DNA of 64,000 nucleotides from Paenibacillus sinensis (GCF_019904155.1 NZ_JAHCMB010000046.1:160529-224528); one strand, 5' to 3'. Positions 16,896 to 26,832 are shown, counted from the stretch's first letter. Translations and numbers: made by a program. The notes: generated by a model not told the origin, from the letters alone.

Positions 16896-18641
16896 ATGCC
16901 GAGAACGAAGAGGGGGATACAGCCTGGAACGGCCAAATCTCTCCGGTCCACCCTTGTCCTGTATGTGCTTGTTGGTATGCTGCTGCCGATGCTGGTTGTC
17001 GGAGTACTGTCCTATGCCTCAATCTATTCCATCCTCTCCGGCAAAATCGGCAGCGGCATCAGCGCAAGCCTGAGACAGGAAGCGCTCAGCCTGGAGAATG
17101 CCATCGACAATCTGGATTTCGCCTCCAAGCAGTTCGCGCTGGACGGGCAAATCGTGGAGGAGATGTCCGCTTTTTTGCAGGAGAAACAGATTTACCGCAA
17201 GTCGCAGATTATGACCTCCATCAATCAGAAGATCAATCTCGTCAATTTTACCAATCCTTATATCGGTCTGACCGCTTATATAATGCCGGGCGCCGATGAT
17301 CCGGTGCTGTTCACCAATATGAGTACGAGACGGGATTTCAATATCCGCAATCTGCCCGCACTCATGCGCTATAACGGCGCCGATTATTACGGTCCGCATG
17401 CTACGATGTACGCAGTCGGGGATAACGTCGTGTTCTCGGAGCGCCGCACGGTCAGGGTGAGCGGGCCTGAGCCCTTGTTCATTTATCTGGAGACGAATTA
17501 CAGTCTGCTGCGGAAGATTTTCAATGAGCAGGCTTACGGAATGACGATGAACCACCTGCTAGTGAACCAGAACGGCCTGATTACCCATGAGCTCGACGGC
17601 AGCCTGCCGCCTGAAATTGTGAAGGCCGCCGGTGCAGGCGGGAGTGCTGCGCATGAGGAAGTCGGAGCTTATCATCTGTTCCGGTATGAGAGTCCCCAGG
17701 GCTGGAAGCTCGTCGCCGTTGTGAGCAAATCGGTGTTCAACAGCGAAATCCGTTCCTGGTTCGGCCAGATGGTACTGCTCGCCTGCTTCACGCTGCTGTT
17801 CGCCGCTCTTTTGTCCTGGATGATCTGGAAGCGGATCTACGGTCCTCTCCGCAAGGTCAATGTGGAAATTATCCGAATGGCCGAAAATGTCACCGCTCCC
17901 GTGTCGTATACGCAGGTTGCCGAATTTGACTTCGTACTCAACAACTTTCAACAAATGAAGGACCAGGTGAATGAGCTGATCCAGACTGTGGCACGCAACG
18001 AGAAGCTGAAGAGCCAGTTCGAGATCGAGAAGCTGCTAAGCCAGATCAACCCGCATTTTCTGCATAACACCTTGAACACGGTTCAGTGGCTGGCGCGCCT
18101 CAACGGACAGAAGGAAATCGACAGGCTGGTGACCCTTCTGGTGAAGGTTCTGCATTACAATCTTGGCAAGCAAAGCCTGATCGTCACGATCGGCGAAGAG
18201 ATTGAGGCGACCCGAAATTACATGGAGCTTCAGCAGATTCGCTATGACTATGAATTCGAATTCAATGTGAAAGCAGAGGAAGCGGCGCTGACGGCGGCTG
18301 TGCCCCGGTTTCTGCTTCAACCGCTGGTGGAGAATGCCATTTACCACGGTCTAAGCGACAATGGCAGGGTAGACGTCGCAATCTCCGTGCATGAAGGCCG
18401 CGAGCTGCGGCTGTGCGTGAAGGACAACGGAGCGGGGATGGACGAGTCGAAGATTGATGAGCTGCTGACGGACGGTATTTCCGGTAAAAGAGGGCTGGGC
18501 ATCGGCTTCGCCTATGTCAGACGTATGCTGGCTGCTTATTTCGGAGAGCAGGTGAAGCTTCATATCGACAGTGTGCCCGGGAAAGGCACGGCAATCTCCA
18601 TTCACATCCCGATGAGAAGCAAGGAGGACTTCGATGCTTAA
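16896..18641 (+). CDS. YesM-type sensor histidine kinase
   Basis: About 581 residues. An N-terminal membrane segment (near residues 15-40), a large extracellular sensor region, a second membrane segment near residue 300, a HAMP-like linker, then a His_kinase domain with LLSQINPHFLHNTLNT (phosphorylated His in NPHFLHN) and an HATPase_c domain with KDNGAGMD and GLGIGF. The ATG at 16896 has GGGGA just upstream; an ATG at 16884 is also possible. The gene overlaps the regulator by 8 bases. It probably senses the sugar handled by the Lpl-type transporter. Confidence 0.93.
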   Translation: MPRTKRGIQPGTAKSLRSTLVLYVLVGMLLPMLVVGVLSYASIYSILSGKIGSGISASLRQEALSLENAIDNLDFASKQFALDGQIVEEMSAFLQEKQIYRKSQIMTSINQKINLVNFTNPYIGLTAYIMPGADDPVLFTNMSTRRDFNIRNLPALMRYNGADYYGPHATMYAVGDNVVFSERRTVRVSGPEPLFIYLETNYSLLRKIFNEQAYGMTMNHLLVNQNGLITHELDGSLPPEIVKAAGAGGSAAHEEVGAYHLFRYESPQGWKLVAVVSKSVFNSEIRSWFGQMVLLACFTLLFAALLSWMIWKRIYGPLRKVNVEIIRMAENVTAPVSYTQVAEFDFVLNNFQQMKDQVNELIQTVARNEKLKSQFEIEKLLSQINPHFLHNTLNTVQWLARLNGQKEIDRLVTLLVKVLHYNLGKQSLIVTIGEEIEATRNYMELQQIRYDYEFEFNVKAEEAALTAAVPRFLLQPLVENAIYHGLSDNGRVDVAISVHEGRELRLCVKDNGAGMDESKIDELLTDGISGKRGLGIGFAYVRRMLAAYFGEQVKLHIDSVPGKGTAISIHIPMRSKEDFDA

Positions 18642-20034
18642 AGCTGTAGTGGTCGATGACGAGCGGCTTGTGCGAAAGGGATTCATATCGCTTATTGATT
18701 GGGCCTCCTTCGGAGTGGTGATCACCGGGGAGGCGGGAGACGGAGCTTCTGCGCTCGCTCTGCTGCGTGAACAGGATATCGATCTGCTGTTCGTGGACAT
18801 CACCATGCCGGGGATGTCCGGGTTCGAGCTGATCCGCCAGATTCGCCAGCTTTATCCGGGAATTCGCTGCGTGGTGCTGAGCTGCCATCACGAATTCGAC
18901 TTCGTTCAGGAGGCGCTGCGGCTGGGCGCGGTCGATTATATCGTCAAGACGCTGCTGGAGGTAGGGAACGCCGACGAGACGATCCGCCGGTTGGTGGAGC
19001 GAATCCGCTGGGAGGACTCCAGCCGTGAACTGCTGGTTCGTGGAGAGAATGGGCGCTTCCCTGCGGACAGCGCACTGCTGTATTTGCCGGTCACAGGCGC
19101 AGGGGTGGAAGAAGAGCTGTTCCGTATATCCGTAGTAAGGAGCCACCGGCTCATTCCAATGAAGGGAGTGTGGTTGAGCCCGCTTCCCCAACGGATGTCG
19201 GAGGAAGAGCTGCGGCAGGAGCTGAATCAAGAGCTAGGGGGGCGCTGGCGGACGGCGATCATCACCGGGGTGAAAGACCGCCCGTATGCAGAGCTGGAAG
19301 AGGCTTTACTCCATAACGCCCGGCGGACCCTGTTCTACTGCGCCATGGCGGATGATCCGGCGAGTCTCTCACTGGATGACCTTGGGAAGCCAGATGCGGA
19401 AGGTGATGCGCGAAATGTGGAGGAATTTCTGAAAGATGCACGTCTGTTGAAATGGACGGTGGACCGGAGAGATTGGGAACTGTTTATGGCCCGAGTGGGC
19501 CGGCTTCACCTCCCAGCCGGGGATATCGCCTCCTTCGCACAGGGGCTGGCCGCCGACTGGAGCGGGATTCTTCTTACGCCGGAGGAGCATGAGGGGCTTG
19601 CCAATGAAGCCGCAGGCTGCCTGTCATGGTGTCAGTGGAAGAGCTGGCTGCGCCGGTTCGCAGATCATGTCCAGCGCAGAATGCTGGAGCTTGGGTTCAG
19701 CAGAGAAGTGCTGCTGTGCCTGATCAAGGCTACACAGTATATGCGCAGCCGGGCCGGCGACAAGATCAATCAGAACCAAGTCGCCGCTTACGTCAACATG
19801 AGCCGGGGATACTTCAGCCAGTGCTTCGCCCGCTTCGCCGGGGAGAGCTTCGGTGAGAAGCTGCGCGGCATGCGGCTTGAGCTCGCCAAATCCCTTCTGC
19901 TGGAGACGGACGATCCAGTAAGCGAAATTGCCTGCAAATCGGGATTTGAGGATGACCGTTATTTCAGCAGGTTCTTTCGTGAACGGGTCGGGAAGCTGCC
20001 GAGTCAATACCGGGCGGAGGGGATGAGGCCGTGA
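18634..20034 (+). CDS. YesN-type response regulator with AraC DNA-binding domain
   Basis: 466 residues. The N-terminal receiver domain has VVDDE and the phosphoryl-acceptor motif VDITMPGMSG (Asp near residue 54) and a conserved Lys (VKTLLE). A middle region of about 230 residues follows, then a C-terminal AraC helix-turn-helix pair (MSRGYFSQCF and GFEDDRYFSRFFR). It is translationally coupled to the kinase by overlap and to the next lipoprotein by a GTGA overlap. It is likely the activator of the neighbouring transporter. Confidence 0.94.
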   Translation: MLKAVVVDDERLVRKGFISLIDWASFGVVITGEAGDGASALALLREQDIDLLFVDITMPGMSGFELIRQIRQLYPGIRCVVLSCHHEFDFVQEALRLGAVDYIVKTLLEVGNADETIRRLVERIRWEDSSRELLVRGENGRFPADSALLYLPVTGAGVEEELFRISVVRSHRLIPMKGVWLSPLPQRMSEEELRQELNQELGGRWRTAIITGVKDRPYAELEEALLHNARRTLFYCAMADDPASLSLDDLGKPDAEGDARNVEEFLKDARLLKWTVDRRDWELFMARVGRLHLPAGDIASFAQGLAADWSGILLTPEEHEGLANEAAGCLSWCQWKSWLRRFADHVQRRMLELGFSREVLLCLIKATQYMRSRAGDKINQNQVAAYVNMSRGYFSQCFARFAGESFGEKLRGMRLELAKSLLLETDDPVSEIACKSGFEDDRYFSRFFRERVGKLPSQYRAEGMRP

Positions 20035-21752
20035 AGACAACGATAAGGTGCGTTCTGCCTGTTCTCGTTCTCTTTGGCCTTGCAGCCTGCCGGGAAGCAG
20101 GACCCGATCAGACGGCGGCATCGCCTCAGTCGTCTCAGCAGTTGCAAGCCCCGCAGGAAGCCGCCGCTTATGGCAAATACGATAATCAGGTCATCATGCG
20201 GATCGGCTTCAAGGTTCCTGATTCACGGCTAAATACGGGTGACAGCAATGACAACAATCCCGTCTCCCGGTACTTGGAGAGCCTGACCAATATCAAGGTC
20301 GTACATGCCTGGGAGGCCAAAGGGGAGGAACCCTATACCCAGAAGGCGCAGCTCGCGATTGACAGCAGCGATCTGCCTGACGCAATGGTTGTGGACCGGG
20401 ATCAGCTCAGCAAGCTGATTGATTCCGGTATGATCGCGGATTTAACGGGTACATTCGAAGAGTACGGTTCCAGCCTGATCAAGGATATGTACGATTCGAC
20501 AGGAGGAGAAGCTCTGGCCGACGCTTCAAGAGACGGGAAGTTGTACGGCCTGCCGAATGTGGCGATCAATGCGGACTCGCCCACCCTGCTGTGGGTCCGG
20601 CAGGATTGGCTTGACCGGCTGGAGCTCCCGGCGCCGCGCACTCTTCAGGATATCGAGGCGGTCGCCAAGGCTTTCGTCGAACGGGACCCGGACGGGAATG
20701 GCAAGCGGGATACCGTCGGATTAAGCGCCTACAGAAATATCGTCTACGGCGCCAAGCCTCATGTGAACGGGATGGACGCGGTATTCAACGCTTTTCACGC
20801 CTATCCCATGAACTGGATGGAGGATAGCTCCGGGAAGGTGGTCTACGGCTCCATTACGCCCGAGACGAAAGCGGCTCTCGCCAAGCTGGCCGACTGGTAT
20901 AAGCGCGGCCTGATCGATCCCGAGTTTCCGCTTTATAAGGAGACTCAGGAGCCGATCCTTTCCGGGAAAGCCGGCATGTTCTTCGGCCCGTGGTGGATGC
21001 CGTATTACCCGTTGTCCGAGTCGGTCGCCCAGGACACCAGAGCGGAGTGGCGCGCATACGCCGCCCCCCTCGATGCGGGCGGGCAGTTCGTGACGCATAT
21101 GGCTCCGGTTACGGACCGTTACCTGGTTGTGCGTAAGGGCTATGAGCATCCTGAAGCGGTTGTTAAGCTGCTGAATACGTTTACCCGTCTGGAGAGAAGG
21201 CGTGATCCCAACACAGCTGAGGTCGGCAAGCTGGATGATTTCGCGGCGCAGACCGGCATTCAGCCCAGAGCCTACTATCCCTTCGATCTCCTGATCGATT
21301 ACGCGGATGCCATCGAGAAGCATTATGGCGATCTTCAGCAGGCGCTTCACGGCAAAATCGCTCCCGAATCGCTGGAACCGGATTCCAAACTGCTCTATGA
21401 CCGCTGGATGGAGGAAAAGGAGCAGCCCAAGAAGAATCTGGAGGGCTGGAAAGTGGCGAATGCTTACAGGTACGGAGCCGGTGTACTGACCTCTACGCCG
21501 ATTGTGAAGAAACGCAGTGTGTATTATGGCAGCACGCCGGGAATGCAGCTATACGGGGCTCACTTGCAGAAGCTGGAGAGTGAAACCTTTCTGAATATAA
21601 TCCTCGGCGACGCTCCTATTGGAGCTTTCGACTCCTTTGTTGCCGAATGGAAGAAGGAAGGCGGCGACGTGATTACCGAAGAGGTTGAAGCGAGGGTGAG
21701 AGCGAAGGAATCGACGGCACAGTATATAGGCAACAAGGACGGAATCCGCTAG
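20031..21752 (+). CDS. Second LplA-like sugar-binding lipoprotein
   Basis: 573 residues, GTG start overlapping the regulator stop. Signal sequence with lipobox (LAAC), short linker, then a large extracellular solute-binding domain. It is cotranscribed with the kinase and regulator rather than with the permeases, so it might be a sensing partner or a second specificity for the same permeases. Its stop lies inside the terminator stem at 21737-21769. Confidence 0.9.
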   Translation: MKTTIRCVLPVLVLFGLAACREAGPDQTAASPQSSQQLQAPQEAAAYGKYDNQVIMRIGFKVPDSRLNTGDSNDNNPVSRYLESLTNIKVVHAWEAKGEEPYTQKAQLAIDSSDLPDAMVVDRDQLSKLIDSGMIADLTGTFEEYGSSLIKDMYDSTGGEALADASRDGKLYGLPNVAINADSPTLLWVRQDWLDRLELPAPRTLQDIEAVAKAFVERDPDGNGKRDTVGLSAYRNIVYGAKPHVNGMDAVFNAFHAYPMNWMEDSSGKVVYGSITPETKAALAKLADWYKRGLIDPEFPLYKETQEPILSGKAGMFFGPWWMPYYPLSESVAQDTRAEWRAYAAPLDAGGQFVTHMAPVTDRYLVVRKGYEHPEAVVKLLNTFTRLERRRDPNTAEVGKLDDFAAQTGIQPRAYYPFDLLIDYADAIEKHYGDLQQALHGKIAPESLEPDSKLLYDRWMEEKEQPKKNLEGWKVANAYRYGAGVLTSTPIVKKRSVYYGSTPGMQLYGAHLQKLESETFLNIILGDAPIGAFDSFVAEWKKEGGDVITEEVEARVRAKESTAQYIGNKDGIR

Positions 21753-21769
21753 CTGGATTCCGTCCTTTT
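21737..21769 (+). terminator. Terminator of the two-component/lipoprotein operon
   Basis: GGACGGAATCC (21737-21747) pairs perfectly with GGATTCCGTCC (21755-21765), then TTTT. The first arm overlaps the last codons of the lipoprotein gene. Confidence 0.88.
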
Positions 21770-21801
21770 GTCTGCCGGGGCAATCTGCCCGGTTCTCCCG
21801 A

Positions 21802-22308
21802 TCAGGAGGCTTCGCTGCTGCCGGATTCCGATAAGGTCTCCCAGTCCTTGCACACATCGATCCAAGCAAGACCGCCGGAGTATTGCTCCAGCTCCGCGCA
21901 GGTCAGCTCAATGGCCGAGTTGGAGCTTCCACAGGCGGGAAAGACGGTTTCGAACCGCTTCATCGACACGTCGAGGTAGACCTCAAGCTTGTGGGTAAGT
22001 CCGAAGGGGCAGACGCCGCCGACGGCATGTCCAGTCTGCTCCAGCACTTCATCCGGGCTCAGCATTTTGGCCTTGAAGCCGAACTGCTCCCGGAACTTCT
22101 TGTTGTCGATTTTGGCATCGCCGGCGGCGACAATCAACATGGCGGATTCGCCTTCTCCCTTAAAGGAGAGGCTCTTGGCGATGCGTGCGGGAATGACGCC
22201 AATTGTAGCGGCGGCCTGGTCAACTGTGGCGCTGGATGTTTCGAATTCCATGATATCGTTCTCTCTTCCGAAGGAACGGAAATGGGCTTTTACTTCTTCG
22301 ATGGCCAT
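21802..22308 (-). CDS. YbaK/EbsC-family aminoacyl-tRNA editing-like protein
   Basis: 168 residues; the ATG at 22308 follows AAAGGAG closely, so the longer frame upstream is not used. The family hydrolyses mischarged tRNA (for example Cys-tRNA-Pro in YbaK). Family features seen are GVCPFGL around residue 100 and a conserved Lys in RIAKSLSFKG. It lies downstream of the MarR gene on the same strand and may be cotranscribed. Confidence 0.9.
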   Translation of the reverse strand: MAIEEVKAHFRSFGRENDIMEFETSSATVDQAAATIGVIPARIAKSLSFKGEGESAMLIVAAGDAKIDNKKFREQFGFKAKMLSPDEVLEQTGHAVGGVCPFGLTHKLEVYLDVSMKRFETVFPACGSSNSAIELTCAELEQYSGGLAWIDVCKDWETLSESGSSEAS

Positions 22309-22336
22309 GGGGTTAAATTCTCCTTTCGCTATATGC

Positions 22337-22771
22337 TTAAAGATCAAGCCTGATTTTCTGAAGCAGCAGGGTGAGTTGCTGCTTCTCTTCATCGGTCAAA
22401 TCGCGCGTCATTTTGGCGTTCGATTCATCCAGGACACGTTGAAGCACCGGCAGGAACTCCAGCGCCTTGTTCGTCGGAAACAGCAAATAAGAGCGCCGGT
22501 CGCCCGGGTCGGTCCGCCGTTCGATGTATCCGGCATCTTCCAGCTGCTTCACGGAACGGGCCGTTGTCGCTTTATCGAATTTAAGATCGCAGGTCAGCTG
22601 CTCCTGAGTCGTCCCGGGCGAATGGAGGATTGCTTTGAGGAAGCTGTGTTGTCCGCCTCCGCCAATGTCGTATTCCCCTAGCGAACGGGACAAGTACTTC
22701 TGCTGGGATCGATGAATATTGGAGATCAGCCGTCCAATCGGTTCTTTTCTAGAGGTGTCGTTCGGATTCAT
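22337..22771 (-). CDS. MarR-family transcriptional regulator
   Basis: 144 residues with the winged helix-turn-helix (TQEQLTCDLKFDKATTARSV) and the wing DPGDRRSYL. It is divergent from an MFS exporter, with two perfect palindromes between them (22881-22894 and 22925-22938), so it is probably the repressor of that exporter and of itself. Start set by AAAGGAG. Confidence 0.94.
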   Translation of the reverse strand: MNPNDTSRKEPIGRLISNIHRSQQKYLSRSLGEYDIGGGGQHSFLKAILHSPGTTQEQLTCDLKFDKATTARSVKQLEDAGYIERRTDPGDRRSYLLFPTNKALEFLPVLQRVLDESNAKMTRDLTDEEKQQLTLLLQKIRLDL

Positions 22772-22880
22772 GGAGGGCTCCTTTGGTCTGATAGCATTGG
22801 TACGCCCACAGGGCGATGAATATCAGCCTCAGACAGTGGTGATGGTATTGAAGTAATACCAAAAATTTTACAGCAAAACA

Positions 22881-22938
22881 GTTGCGTACGCAACAAAAAT
22901 GGAGTACACTTTGGAAGTCAAATGGTTGCGCACGCAAC
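22881..22938. promoter_or_regulatory. Twin palindromic operators between marR-like and MFS genes
   Basis: GTTGCGTACGCAAC (22881-22894) is a perfect palindrome, and GTTGCGCACGCAAC (22925-22938) is the same site with one central change. They are 44 bases apart, centre to centre, about four helical turns. This is the expected arrangement for two MarR dimers on a divergent promoter region. Confidence 0.85.
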
Positions 22939-22990
22939 TAAATGCTGTGCACAGCCAATAATTGCAAGTTCGGGAAAACGGGGTGGTTAC

Positions 22991-24481
22991 ATGAGCTCGA
23001 TCACACGGGCGACCTATCAGGAAGATGCAGACGTACAGAAGCGCCGCTGGATCATTCTGATTGTCCTTAATTTATTTACCTTTATGTCTACACTGGACGG
23101 AAGTATCGTGAATATTGCGCTCCCGGTGCTGTCCGGCAAGCTGGGACTGCCGATGGCTCAGGTGGAGTGGGTTACGACCGGTTATTTGATGGCAATTTGC
23201 TCGGTCATCCTGTTCTTCGGCCGACTGGGAGATATCGCGGGCAAGATTCGGATGTTCAAGATCGGTACGGTTGTGTTCATTATTGGCTCGCTGCTCTGCG
23301 GATTCAGCGGAACGCTGCCGCTCCTGGTTGCTTCACGGATTGTCCAAGCTCTGGGCGCGTCGATGACCATGGCGAACAGCCAGGGGATTGTGACGGATAT
23401 CTTTCCGGCAAATGAGAGAGGCAAAGCGCTCGGCCTTATCGGCACCTTCGTCTCGCTCGGCAGCATCGCCGGTCCGAGTCTCGGCGGCATTATTGTAGCC
23501 AATCTGGGCTGGGAGTATATCTTCTGGGTTAACGTGCCGATCGGCTTGATCGCCATTCTGCTTGGCTGGAAGATGCTCCCGAAGGATCTGGTTCGGGTCA
23601 AAGCCCGCATCGATGTCTCCGGCAGCCTGCTCTTCGCCGTGTTTATCGTCTCCCTGTTCGCCGGCCTGCTGCTCGGCCAGCAGAGCGGCTATGGCAACAC
23701 AGGCATCATCCTGTCACTGGTCATTGCTGCGGTTGCATTGGCGGCCTTCCTGTGGGTGGAGCTCCGCAAGCCGGAGCCGCTGCTTCAGCTGAATCTGTTC
23801 CGGAACCCGCTGTTCTCGATCAGCATTCTGTGCGGCTTCCTGGTCTTTGCCGCGAATTTCTGCTTCAACATCATTTCACCATTCTACACCCAGAACATGC
23901 TGGGTTTGTCACCGTCTTCCGCCGGTTTCCTGCTGATGCTGTTCCCGATCATGATGGTCATTGTGGCGCCGATCAGCGGGGCGATGTCGGATAAGATCGG
24001 ATCGGAATTTCTGACGTTCGCCGGATTGATTGTGATGGTCATTGCCCAGTTTGGCCTGGCACAGCTGCATGAAGGCAGTCCGGTCGCATTGGTTGGATTG
24101 TGGATAGCCATGCTCGGGATCGGAGGCGGCCTCTTTCAATCGCCGAACAACTCGCTTGTCATGTCAACGGTTCCCCGCACCCAGCTGGGCTCGGCCGGCA
24201 GCGTGAATTCGCTGGTGCGAAATGTCGGCATGGTCGTCGGGATCACCATCGCTACCACGACTTTATTCAATGTGATGAGCGGTCTGGCCGGCCATCGGGT
24301 AACCGGGCTGATTCCGGGCCGACCGGATATTTTTCTCGCCGGCATGCATGTGGTATTCTCCACCTCGGCTGGCATCTGTCTGGCTGCTGCACTGTTGACC
24401 GGACTCCGATTCCTCCGGGCCAAGCAGCGCGTCCGCGATGGAGCCGGGCAGCAGCATGCGGGCGAGGGAGGAAGAGGATAA
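22991..24481 (+). CDS. MFS multidrug exporter, DHA2 (EmrB/QacA) family
   Basis: 496 residues with about 14 membrane segments, a drug:H+ antiporter of the plasma membrane. Family motifs include LDGSIVNIALP in the first segment, GRLGDIAGK in the first loop and a GSIAGPSLGGII motif C-like segment. The ATG at 22991, after GGGGTGG, is preferred over an upstream start that would run through the operator. Regulation is probably by the divergent MarR protein, released by a drug or phenolic ligand. Confidence 0.94.
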   Translation: MSSITRATYQEDADVQKRRWIILIVLNLFTFMSTLDGSIVNIALPVLSGKLGLPMAQVEWVTTGYLMAICSVILFFGRLGDIAGKIRMFKIGTVVFIIGSLLCGFSGTLPLLVASRIVQALGASMTMANSQGIVTDIFPANERGKALGLIGTFVSLGSIAGPSLGGIIVANLGWEYIFWVNVPIGLIAILLGWKMLPKDLVRVKARIDVSGSLLFAVFIVSLFAGLLLGQQSGYGNTGIILSLVIAAVALAAFLWVELRKPEPLLQLNLFRNPLFSISILCGFLVFAANFCFNIISPFYTQNMLGLSPSSAGFLLMLFPIMMVIVAPISGAMSDKIGSEFLTFAGLIVMVIAQFGLAQLHEGSPVALVGLWIAMLGIGGGLFQSPNNSLVMSTVPRTQLGSAGSVNSLVRNVGMVVGITIATTTLFNVMSGLAGHRVTGLIPGRPDIFLAGMHVVFSTSAGICLAAALLTGLRFLRAKQRVRDGAGQQHAGEGGRG

Positions 24482-24552
24482 GGGACGCCGAGTCCGCCCA
24501 TAGCAAACGGAATGACCGCTGGATAACACCGCGATAATCCTTCGCGGTCTGT

Positions 24553-25635
24553 TCAGCGGTCACAGCTGTTTCGCACCAGCGCCCGGCGTACAGCTTCCAG
24601 ATAGCCGTAGCCGTGATGAGAATCCGGTTCCAGATAAGCGCCTTCCGCCCATTCGTTCCAGGAATTGATGAACAGAAACTCGCTGTCGTAGACCGATTGC
24701 GCACGACTAATCTGCTCCGAGAGATAATGTTCGAACTTCCGGGGAGACGCCCCCAGTGTACTCTGTCCGCCGGCGCCCATGCGCGGCGTATTATCCCAAT
24801 TAACAAATGCTCCGGGATACACCGGTTCACCGTCCCGATGGGGAGTCCGGCTCAGGATTGACTGCCAGATCTGATCATAGTCCACCGTCAGGTGGGAAGC
24901 CTCGCCGGTCTCCATGCAGCTCCAGAGCCACCGCAACTGCCCGTGTCCGAATGAATAATGGGGCTCGAATTCCAGGCTGGCTTCAAACCCCTTCTGAATG
25001 GACAAGGGGAACCCTCCCAATGTCCGGACGAAATGCAGGCCGGGCAGTCCGTGATCACGGGCCAGACTTTGCCAGAACTCGAGCATAGCCTCACATCGCG
25101 GAATGCTGTCCGGCCGGTAGATGACAAATAGAGGCTTGCCGTCCCGGCGGATATAGCGTCTGTCCCTGAAGCTGTTCAGAAGGACATCGAAATGCTGCTT
25201 CCAGTCATCCTCATCGCCGTATTCCTGCGGCATCAGCACATCGCTGCTCATTCCGTCCCATTTGCGGGTCCAGGGTTCGTTCGCCCAGGACAGGCAGAAC
25301 GGGAAATCGGGCTCCCCGCTTTCGAGAACTTCCTGAAGCGGCCTCTCCAGCAGCCGTTTTCCCTTGAACCAGTAATGGTAATAACAGAATCCGTAGATAC
25401 CGTACTTCCGGGCTGTCTCCGCCTGCCATTCACGAGCGCTTGAATCTGTCAGATCATAGTAGTAGTCATTGAACGGGCGCCTTGGCTGCATATGTCCAGG
25501 GTATAAAGGCTTTGCCTTTTTTACATTTGTCCACTCCGTAAATCCTTCTCCCCACCAAAGATTATTCTCCTGAATCTGATGAAACTGTGGAAGCAGAAAA
25601 GCGATGAGTTTCAAGGTGATTCTACCCCCGATCAT
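24553..25635 (-). CDS. WbsX-like / GH99-like glycan protein
   Basis: 360 residues. It begins LIAFLLPQFHQIQENNLWW and has FTEWTNVKKA, GFCYYHYWF and FINSWNEWAEG, the hallmark segments of the WbsX/glycosyltransferase-like, GH99-related family found in surface polysaccharide loci. The ATG at 25635 follows GGGAGA and abuts the stop of the upstream CgeB-like gene, so the two are coupled. The reaction is not established for this subgroup. A nested hairpin without a T run (24510-24563) lies at the 3' end. Confidence 0.88.
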   Translation of the reverse strand: MIGGRITLKLIAFLLPQFHQIQENNLWWGEGFTEWTNVKKAKPLYPGHMQPRRPFNDYYYDLTDSSAREWQAETARKYGIYGFCYYHYWFKGKRLLERPLQEVLESGEPDFPFCLSWANEPWTRKWDGMSSDVLMPQEYGDEDDWKQHFDVLLNSFRDRRYIRRDGKPLFVIYRPDSIPRCEAMLEFWQSLARDHGLPGLHFVRTLGGFPLSIQKGFEASLEFEPHYSFGHGQLRWLWSCMETGEASHLTVDYDQIWQSILSRTPHRDGEPVYPGAFVNWDNTPRMGAGGQSTLGASPRKFEHYLSEQISRAQSVYDSEFLFINSWNEWAEGAYLEPDSHHGYGYLEAVRRALVRNSCDR

Positions 25636-25637
25636 AA

Positions 25638-26660
25638 TCAATCTCCCTGAAAAGCCAGCTGGAGCAGCTCGATGCATTTGTTAAGGAATGAACGGTTGTA
25701 TCTCAGATCGGACAAAGCCCTGGAGGCGACCAGACGGCGCAGATCCGCACGCTCCCAATAGTGGTTGAATTTGTCGGCCAGATCCTTAAGCCCGTCGAAC
25801 CAGACCATTGTTTCGTTGACATGCGGATGTCCGGATAAAGCCGAGTTCCGGCAAATGAGCTGGAAGGCCCCACACCCGGCAACATTTTGGGCCAACGAGA
25901 GCGAGGGGGAGACATTGACCACCATTTTGGCGCCATTGATGTATGGGTTAAGATCATTTGCCGGGATTGAACAGGGATGACGGAGAATTTCCCAGTCGGA
26001 GCCCCATGTTCTGATTGTTCGTCCGGCATGAATCAAGGAGTTGGCGAACATGGCGGTAGTATGCTGATGCTCCGCATTTCCAAGGAAGAGGACATCGGAT
26101 TGATAGGCATGATCCACTTGAAGGGGAAAGTACCGGGTAGAGTCCCAAGCATACGGAAGACAAAATACTCTCCGGCAGCCCAATGATTGATAGGTGGACA
26201 AAAGCTGTGGATTTTGTGAGAACACACAATCCATACCCTGCACCAGAGTTCCCGCGTTCACGGGCAGCATGTGTTCGTCGGAGAGCCAGATCATTTTGCG
26301 TGAAGGGGAGAGTCGCAGCTCCGACAGATTATGGTCAGGCAATCCGGTCCCGTTGCCGATGCATATTATGAGATCCGGTCGGAAGCGTTCGACATAGCTT
26401 GGAAGATGGTGCGTGTACTTGATGCCGACGACTTCCCTGACGAGCTGCCGCAGCGGTTCCTCAATCAGAATAAGAGCCGGAAGATCGGGGTCGTCAGCAT
26501 CCGGAGCAAGCAGCAGCACCTTCAAGGATTTCATAGCTGATCCATACGGCTGCGAGGCTTCGCTTGATAGTGAAGCTTCATGCCCGGTTATTGTTCCATC
26601 CCTATCGTTCCCGGGAGTTTCCTGAATGGCATATGTTTTGAGTCCGGGATTTGAAATCAT
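25638..26660 (-). CDS. CgeB-like glycosyltransferase-family protein
   Basis: 340 residues with a DUF3880-like N-terminal half and a GT1/CgeB-like C-terminal half (SDVLFLGNAE, KMVVNVSPS, GCGAFQLICRN). CgeB in Bacillus subtilis acts in late spore maturation and crust glycosylation. An internal ATG at about codon 43 (MKSLKVLLLAP) would give a more typical N-terminus, but the first ATG has the better site (AAAGGAGCG). It is coupled to the WbsX-like gene and divergent from a repeat protein at 26833. Confidence 0.82.
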   Translation of the reverse strand: MISNPGLKTYAIQETPGNDRDGTITGHEASLSSEASQPYGSAMKSLKVLLLAPDADDPDLPALILIEEPLRQLVREVVGIKYTHHLPSYVERFRPDLIICIGNGTGLPDHNLSELRLSPSRKMIWLSDEHMLPVNAGTLVQGMDCVFSQNPQLLSTYQSLGCRRVFCLPYAWDSTRYFPLQVDHAYQSDVLFLGNAEHQHTTAMFANSLIHAGRTIRTWGSDWEILRHPCSIPANDLNPYINGAKMVVNVSPSLSLAQNVAGCGAFQLICRNSALSGHPHVNETMVWFDGLKDLADKFNHYWERADLRRLVASRALSDLRYNRSFLNKCIELLQLAFQGD

Positions 26661-26832
26661 CGTGGTCTATCTCGCTCCTTTTGCTCAGTCCTTTTTTAGG
26701 GTATGTCGTTATTAGACATTTTGCCTTCATCTGAGACAATACGGGCTTCTGAAACAAGAACAGCCATGTGTTTGTCCGATGCTGACCTTTTGGTCCGAGC
26801 ATATGCTGGTACAAGGAAGGGAGGGGTCGGCC

